Source of the DNA: Saprospiraceae bacterium
GTDB lineage: Bacteria; Bacteroidota; Bacteroidia; Chitinophagales; Saprospiraceae
Direction: 5' to 3'
Length of the DNA: 18,274 nt
Assembly: GCA_016714985.1 (NCBI GenBank)
Contig: JADKBS010000016.1
Span: forward strand, 1 to 18,274
Shown: positions 13,827 to 18,274 of the stretch, one piece after another
How positions within the stretch are numbered: the first letter of the stretch is position 1
Layout of the letters: each line of letters begins with the position of its first letter
Notes under the pieces: generated by a model
Database searches by the model: none
What the model was told of the DNA's origin: nothing
The model's input: the letters and a program-made list of their open reading frames with translations, nothing else
Made by a program: the position numbers and the translations under genes

Positions 13827-16800
13827 TCAATAATACGCCAATATCTCCTCCAACAACGCCTCCATATTCGACCCATCAAAAGCATCATAAGAAACATCGA
13901 AAATAGCTGGGTTTACTGCCAATTTGCCCGATTTAGGTTGCGAGCATATACCGATATACCCGTCCTCTTCCGTTTCATCGAATTTAAAACTAAAAACATA
14001 TAGCCATAATTCTTGGCCTTGGTGTATATGTTTCCTTTTTTCGATGATTTTAAAATCTGAAACGCTTTCTATCTCGCCATCCATCAGGTTGGGAATACCA
14101 CCTTGTATATAGGTTTCAAGATCGAGCATCTTGCTGGGGATTTTGTCCAACCAGCCTTCCAGGTTGAGGGTTTCCAGCAGGGAATGCCAAGCATATGGCA
14201 TGTCGTGGATTTTTTTCAGCGTTGTTTTGTCCACTTTTTCCCCTTGCCGGAGCAGGCCAGTAACCACGGCATTGAGCACCCATGCATCCGGCAGGGCCTG
14301 CATTTTTTCAATAAATCCACCGAGCCAGAAGCGGGGTCAGGCACCCGGCGATGTCCAGCAGGTTGATGAAGTCCCAGCGGTCTTCCCATAGTTCCAATGA
14401 ATCGGCCCCGGCGAGCAGGCGGTTGGCATCCGATATGACCCAGGCATCCTTTACGATGTCGGCTGCGTAGGGGTGGAAGCCGGAGCGGTCGTCCCATTTG
14501 GCATTGATGCTGTTCGATATGGCATTGTAAACCATATAATTGTAAGCAGGGTGCTTGCGCAATGGGAACAGCCGGGGAAGCAGTTCCAGCACCAATGCCG
14601 AGTCTTGGATTAAAAAATTCCAGGTCGCCCATAGAATGGAATGTCCAGCCCAAGCGGTGTCAACGGTGGGCGCAAGCTCGAAGTAGGCATTGTATGCGGC
14701 GCTGTCCTGCATGGAGAGCATGACCTGCAAGGCGTTCCTTTGGCAGTCCGCATGGCCTTGTTGTCGTGGAAATACGCCACCAAAAAAGGCGGCAGTCGCT
14801 CGTCCTTCCTGTCTTCAAGATTACTGGTGAGCATTCCGTGCGTACTGCCCCAGGCATCGTGTCCCAAGGCATTGGCTTTCGCAAGGCGTTGAAAATGGCG
14901 GTCAGGTCTTCGTCTTGGAACTCGTGTTCGTAGAGTACATCCTTAGCCTGCTGCGCAATGAGGGGTGTCTTCGGAGGCCAAGTCGCCGAGCAGTAGTTGG
15001 CTGGTTTCCCGTTTCAGCAATGCGCCTGTCCATTGCCTTGGCTTGGAAGGAATTGAAAACGCCCAAGCCAGTTCGCCCGTATCAGGTGCTGCTTTGTTGA
15101 CAATCAGTTCATACGTGCCCGTGTCTGTCAGTACGACCAAGTGCTCCGGTGAAGTTCAGGTTTGCCGTGTCGTTTGCCGTAAGGTAAGCCGGGCATGGAA
15201 CCGAACAAGGTATCCTTGACCGCATAGGTGCTGTCCTCCGCCAAGTTTTGGCGGTAGTTGATCAGAAAACTGTCTGGGTGCTTCCGTCTCAAAATATTCT
15301 AAAAAAAATGGTTTCACCAAGATGTAGTTATTGATGCCAACGTATCACCGGACGAGTAGCTAAAGGTTGTCTCCGCCACACTGGTATCCACGTTTAAGAA
15401 AAAATGATAGCCGCTGGGCAAAGCCAGCGTGCAGCCGATTTCGGGAAGCTCGATAGGCCGCGCGGGCGACTGCTTTAAAGGAAGCAGCCGAACTGACTTG
15501 AAAAATGCCTGGCTCGATGAATCGCTGGTGCTGGACTGCGTGGTGGCGAAGGTGTAAAACCGGCGCCCGCACCAGTGCTTTGCACGTTGATATAGCTCCC
15601 CTTGTCCGGTATTTGGAGGCACGCCCAAAACCATCCACATACACGGTGCGGCTTTCGCCAATTTGCGGCCCCCACTGTCGTTCGTAATTCTCGATGGCCG
15701 TGTTGAAAACGGCCTGTTTATCCGTAAAAACCAGCGAAGGAGGATAGTCAAACACCGCAATGGTGTACTCCCGGCCAGAACGCAAGTCCATGGCAATATA
15801 GAGTTTTGTCGTCATGGTATTGCCTTCGTCCAATTGTTGCCTTGCCCAATGAACCTGGGGTTCCGCAGGCAAGTGCGCCGAGAAGCCCCGCTCCTCATCC
15901 ATGAAGGTTAGCTGTTTCGGGATTGGTTTATTTGCTTCAAAAGGTTGTCGGCCACGCCCGTGAACGAGGCTTGCACCTTGCGCACTTTGTACCCTTTGTT
16001 GCGCAGCAAGGCCAACATGCCATCTTCGCCGGGCGGCGCCGTGCCCGGCGCAAAAAATGGACTGCTGCTTGCCGAGTCCAATCATCCTTTCCACCATGCG
16101 CACGTTGCGGTTTGTCAACAGTTCTTGGCGGTAGTTTTCGTTGGGAAAACGCTCGTTGACCATCCCCCTGATTGCGTCAAGGTCCCCTTTTCGGTAGGTT
16201 TCTATGAGGTCGTTCAAGCTGACCGGCGGCTTTGGGTTGGAAACAGTTGTGTCCTCAAAGATTTCAAAACGCCTTGGTGAGGTCGCTGTACTCGCTCATT
16301 CGTTCCAGTCCGAACATGTTCTTACCCTTATCGCAAGCAGTAGGCAAATAGGGTCAGGTCGAGAATCTGGGGCCTTTCTTTGAAAAATGGCATTTTTTGA
16401 TGCCTTTGAGCATCTGTTCCACGAGCTTGATTTTTCGACTTCAGCTCATCCATGCTGGTGTTGGTCTTTCGCCTCAGCAGGTCTTCCACCTCCTCGTATG
16501 CCTCTTCGCTGAGGGTTTCCCGCAGTTCGTTGAAAGTGTCCCGGTCGTTCAAGGTGGAGGTTGATGACGTAGTTCAGGCGGAATCGGGGTGTACCTCCAT
16601 TGCGAAAGCTTCCCGGATTCGATGGCCAGCAGTGCCGAGTCACAGCTCGGAAACCCGCTCATCTCGCAGGTGAAAGTGAAGAGTAGCAGCTTTGGGGAGG
16701 TCATTCCTGAAATTTCCCAGAGAAGGGCATATTCCGGTTTGGCAATTTGAACCGCTTCGTTGTTGCGAGGCAAAATGCAGCTATTAAGCAGCAAAAGCGA

Positions 16801-16846
16801 AGGAGCTTGGACTGTGATGAGATATGGGCTTTTTTAAATTGAACAT
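13827..16846 (-). CDS. TraB/GumN-family protein with long C-terminal extension, heavily frame broken
   Basis: One gene in about ten frame segments, restored to about 1000 residues. The start at 16846 gives MFNLKK, then (after an indel) SKLLRFCCLIAAFCLA, a signal peptide. The TraB/GumN part covers roughly residues 35-320: YALLWEISG, DSALLAIES, AFAMEVHPDSA, LSEEAYEEVEDLLRRKTNTS, FGLERMSEYSDL, LNDLIETYRKGDLDAI, NENYRQELLTNRNVRMVERM, GEDGMLALL and NKGYKVRKVQASFTG. Family members are membrane or exported proteins with conserved metalloprotease-like motifs. The remaining 680 or so residues have readable pieces (ESRTVYVDGFGRASKY, LPEIGCTLALPSGYHFFL, AYNAYFELAPTVDTAWAGHS, ISDANRLLAGADSLELWEDR, QGQELWLYVFSFKFDETEED) that I cannot assign. 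No internal start or stop is needed to explain the segments, but two adjacent genes cannot be excluded. The dense breaks parallel those in atpD, so sequencing error is the likely cause. Confidence 0.7.
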
Positions 16847-17010
16847 ATACTAAAACCCCGTTGACTTACTGGGGGCAAAACTTAGAAACTGTTTTAAAAC
16901 CTGACGAGACAGAAATGCCAGGATTATGAGCGGCAGACGAAGAGAAATTTTCATGGGATAGTGGATCCTATCGCTTGGAAAATTTGTCAGCTATGTCGCC
17001 AAGGTGGCGT

Positions 17011-17856
17011 TTATGGAACCCAAATCAAACTAAAAAAGTTCTTACTCTTCATGACCGTTTCGATTACGACCGGGCACATCAACATCGCATTTGGCATGGC
17101 TGTGAGTGCCTCCAAATGGTGAGCGCATCGGCAAGTTCCGATGAGGTCAGCAGCCCCCGCTCCGAATTTTCCGGCAGGTAATGTTCAGGAAAGTATTGGG
17201 CCATTCCCAAGTCAGGTCGCTGGGTTTTGGCCAATTTGGAAATGGTGCGGGTGTACAGTACTTCCATGCCGAGCCGTTTCTGCCATGCCCGGCACGAGGC
17301 GCCTGACGTCAAGCCGCCGGACTGCTCATGCTTCATGGAGCGGTAGCAGGCGGCGATGCCTTTTTGAGGCCGGGCAATGGCGGCTCGGACTGGAACACCG
17401 ACCAAAATGCAAATACTCCTGCACGACCATGCGGCCACCGGGCTTGAGGGGCTCCGCACCATGGCCAGCACTTGCTCCGGGTTGGGCGACCCAAGCCAAC
17501 GCCCAGCGGCAAACTGCACCGTCGAGGCTGTCGGTTGGAGCCGCATATCGTCGAAATACGGTTCTGCAACTCAAAGTTCAGCCCAAGCATTTCAGCGTGT
17601 TTTCCAGGAACCCAATATAATTGGCTGAAAGGTCAACCCCCATCACCTTGCCCCGGTCGCCGACCATATAGGCCAATTCGGTGATGTGCAGAAACCAGGG
17701 CCGCAGCCTAGATCGAGCAGGTAGGTGGCCAGCTTGGAAGCCGCCAAGTTCCCATCCACGTCGGGCCTCTGGCCCAAACTTGGTGCTGGAGGCCGGAGTC
17801 GGTGCAACTCGGTCTGCTCATGGAGAGTATGTAAGCGTTTTTTCTTGAATTGACAT
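17011..17856 (-). CDS. class I SAM-dependent methyltransferase, frame broken
   Basis: Transfers a methyl group from S-adenosylmethionine; the acceptor is unknown. The start at 17856 gives MSIQEKTLTYSP, then EQTELHRL and, across frames, LQHQVW, LLDLGCGPGF (motif I, SAM binding), MVGDRGKVMGVDLS with the acidic end of strand 2, PGGRMVVQEYLHF (motif near strand 5), GMEVLYTRTISKLA, TWEWPNTF and RGLLTSSELADAL. The C-terminus probably reads MPNAMLMCPVVIETVMKSK with TAA at 17011-17013; an earlier stop at 17079 is the alternative if the last indel is not real. The restored length is about 281 residues, fitting cytosolic UbiE-like enzymes. At least six indels. Divergent from the membrane gene to the right across a 118-bp gap. 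Confidence 0.75.
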
Positions 17857-17920
17857 GATGCTGGATACATGATGTTGGATGGCGGACGTTTGCTATAGGC
17901 TTCCCGCCGCAAATTCACTG

Positions 17921-17928
17921 CAAATGTA
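17921..17928 (-). promoter_or_regulatory. candidate -7 box for the methyltransferase gene
   Basis: TACATTTG on the minus strand matches TAnnTTTG, 65 bp upstream of the methyltransferase start in the divergent intergenic region. No -33 element is obvious. Confidence 0.35.
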
Positions 17929-17974
17929 AAACAACCATTTGCTCGTGCTACTTGCCACCTTTAAAGACAACCTA

Positions 17975-18274
17975 ATGACCGTCCTCCATTTCACCTCGCA
18001 ACCGTCGCCTATTACCTGCTGCACAGCCTGCTGGCCGCCGATGGCGTTAAAGCTGGTTTGAGCCGCCTGTTGCCAGCCCGATATTTACCGTTTGGCATAC
18101 AACGTGCTGGCCGTGCTGCTGTTGGCTACCTCACTTATCCTGTATTTTATGGTGGAGAAAAAAGCCGCTCTGGCCGCTCAACAAGCTGCTTGATATTCGG
18201 CGGTGGCATCCTTTGCATTTTTGGCGTGAATTGGGTGGTGCAGGCATTTTCAAAATACGACATTGGTGAGTTCA
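17975..18274 (+). CDS. isoprenylcysteine carboxyl methyltransferase-like/NnrU-like membrane protein, 5' part, frame broken
   Basis: The gene runs off the right edge. Readable segments in successive plus-strand frames are HLATVAYYLLHSLLAADGVK, YRLAYNVLAVLLLATSLILY and LIFGGGILCIFGVNWVVQAF, followed by SKYDIGEF. These are three hydrophobic helices with the short YDxGEF motif and Y-R-L-x-YN loop that I associate with small Bacteroidota membrane proteins annotated as ICMT-like or NnrU-like. The SAM-binding part would lie beyond the window. The start at 17975 is the nearest ATG but is one frame away from the first helix, so at least three indels are present and the start is provisional. The role is unknown. 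Confidence 0.55.

Noticed and set aside
16850..16954. A 34-codon minus-strand frame starting MKISLRLPLIILAFLS, ending 3 bp before the TraB/GumN start.
   Set aside because: It looks like a signal peptide, but the TraB/GumN gene already has its own. With nearby indels it cannot be told from chance or from a misread upstream start.

Overview
The window looks like a piece of a Bacteroidota chromosome, probably of the Saprospiria (Haliscomenobacter/Lewinella-like) type. Three large secreted proteins end in type IX secretion (Por-secretion) tails with the YPNPA/WPNPA signature. Several starts are preceded by the phylum's TAnnTTTG -7 box and none by a clear Shine-Dalgarno site. The atpD-atpC pair stands alone, and the epsilon subunit is the short form. 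The genus is inference. No rRNA, tRNA or CRISPR array was seen.

Almost everything is on the minus strand. Read right to left: the far right holds the start of a membrane methyltransferase-like gene on the plus strand (17975 to the edge), divergent from a SAM methyltransferase (17856-17011). Next come a TraB/GumN-type protein with a very long unassigned C-terminal part (16846-13827), a doubtful small ORF, and a plus-strand XRE-type regulator (13201-13629) with two identical-format palindromes before its start. An IS4-type insertion sequence (11876-13133) sits just upstream of that regulator, with 21-bp terminal inverted repeats and a 10-bp target duplication. Then follow three T9SS-tail genes that look like one transcription unit (11376-5111): a beta-helix protein and two tandem paralogs with beta-propeller-like repeats, separated by two 59-bp gaps that each hold a hairpin. 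Finally there are atpD-atpC with promoter and terminator, and a sensor kinase/response regulator pair resembling RprX/RprY (2618-570). The pair has a candidate direct-repeat regulator site upstream and a 35-bp-arm inverted repeat between its two genes. The first 569 bases hold no recognisable gene.

Data quality shapes the reading. Single-base frame breaks are dense in 570-4778 and in 11880-18274, including inside the essential atpD. They are nearly absent in 5000-11400, which has one break in about 6.3 kb, and the XRE gene is also intact. The breaks leave the conserved protein motifs readable in successive frames, so most are probably uncorrected sequencing indels and not pseudogenes. The broken genes are therefore annotated at full length with the breaks described.

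I did not find a clearly new multi-gene system. The best candidates for follow-up are the XRE operator pair with the adjacent IS insertion, the long TraB/GumN C-terminal region, the regulatory region of the two-component pair and its inter-gene inverted repeat, and the tandem T9SS paralogs with composition-mosaic coding sequences.
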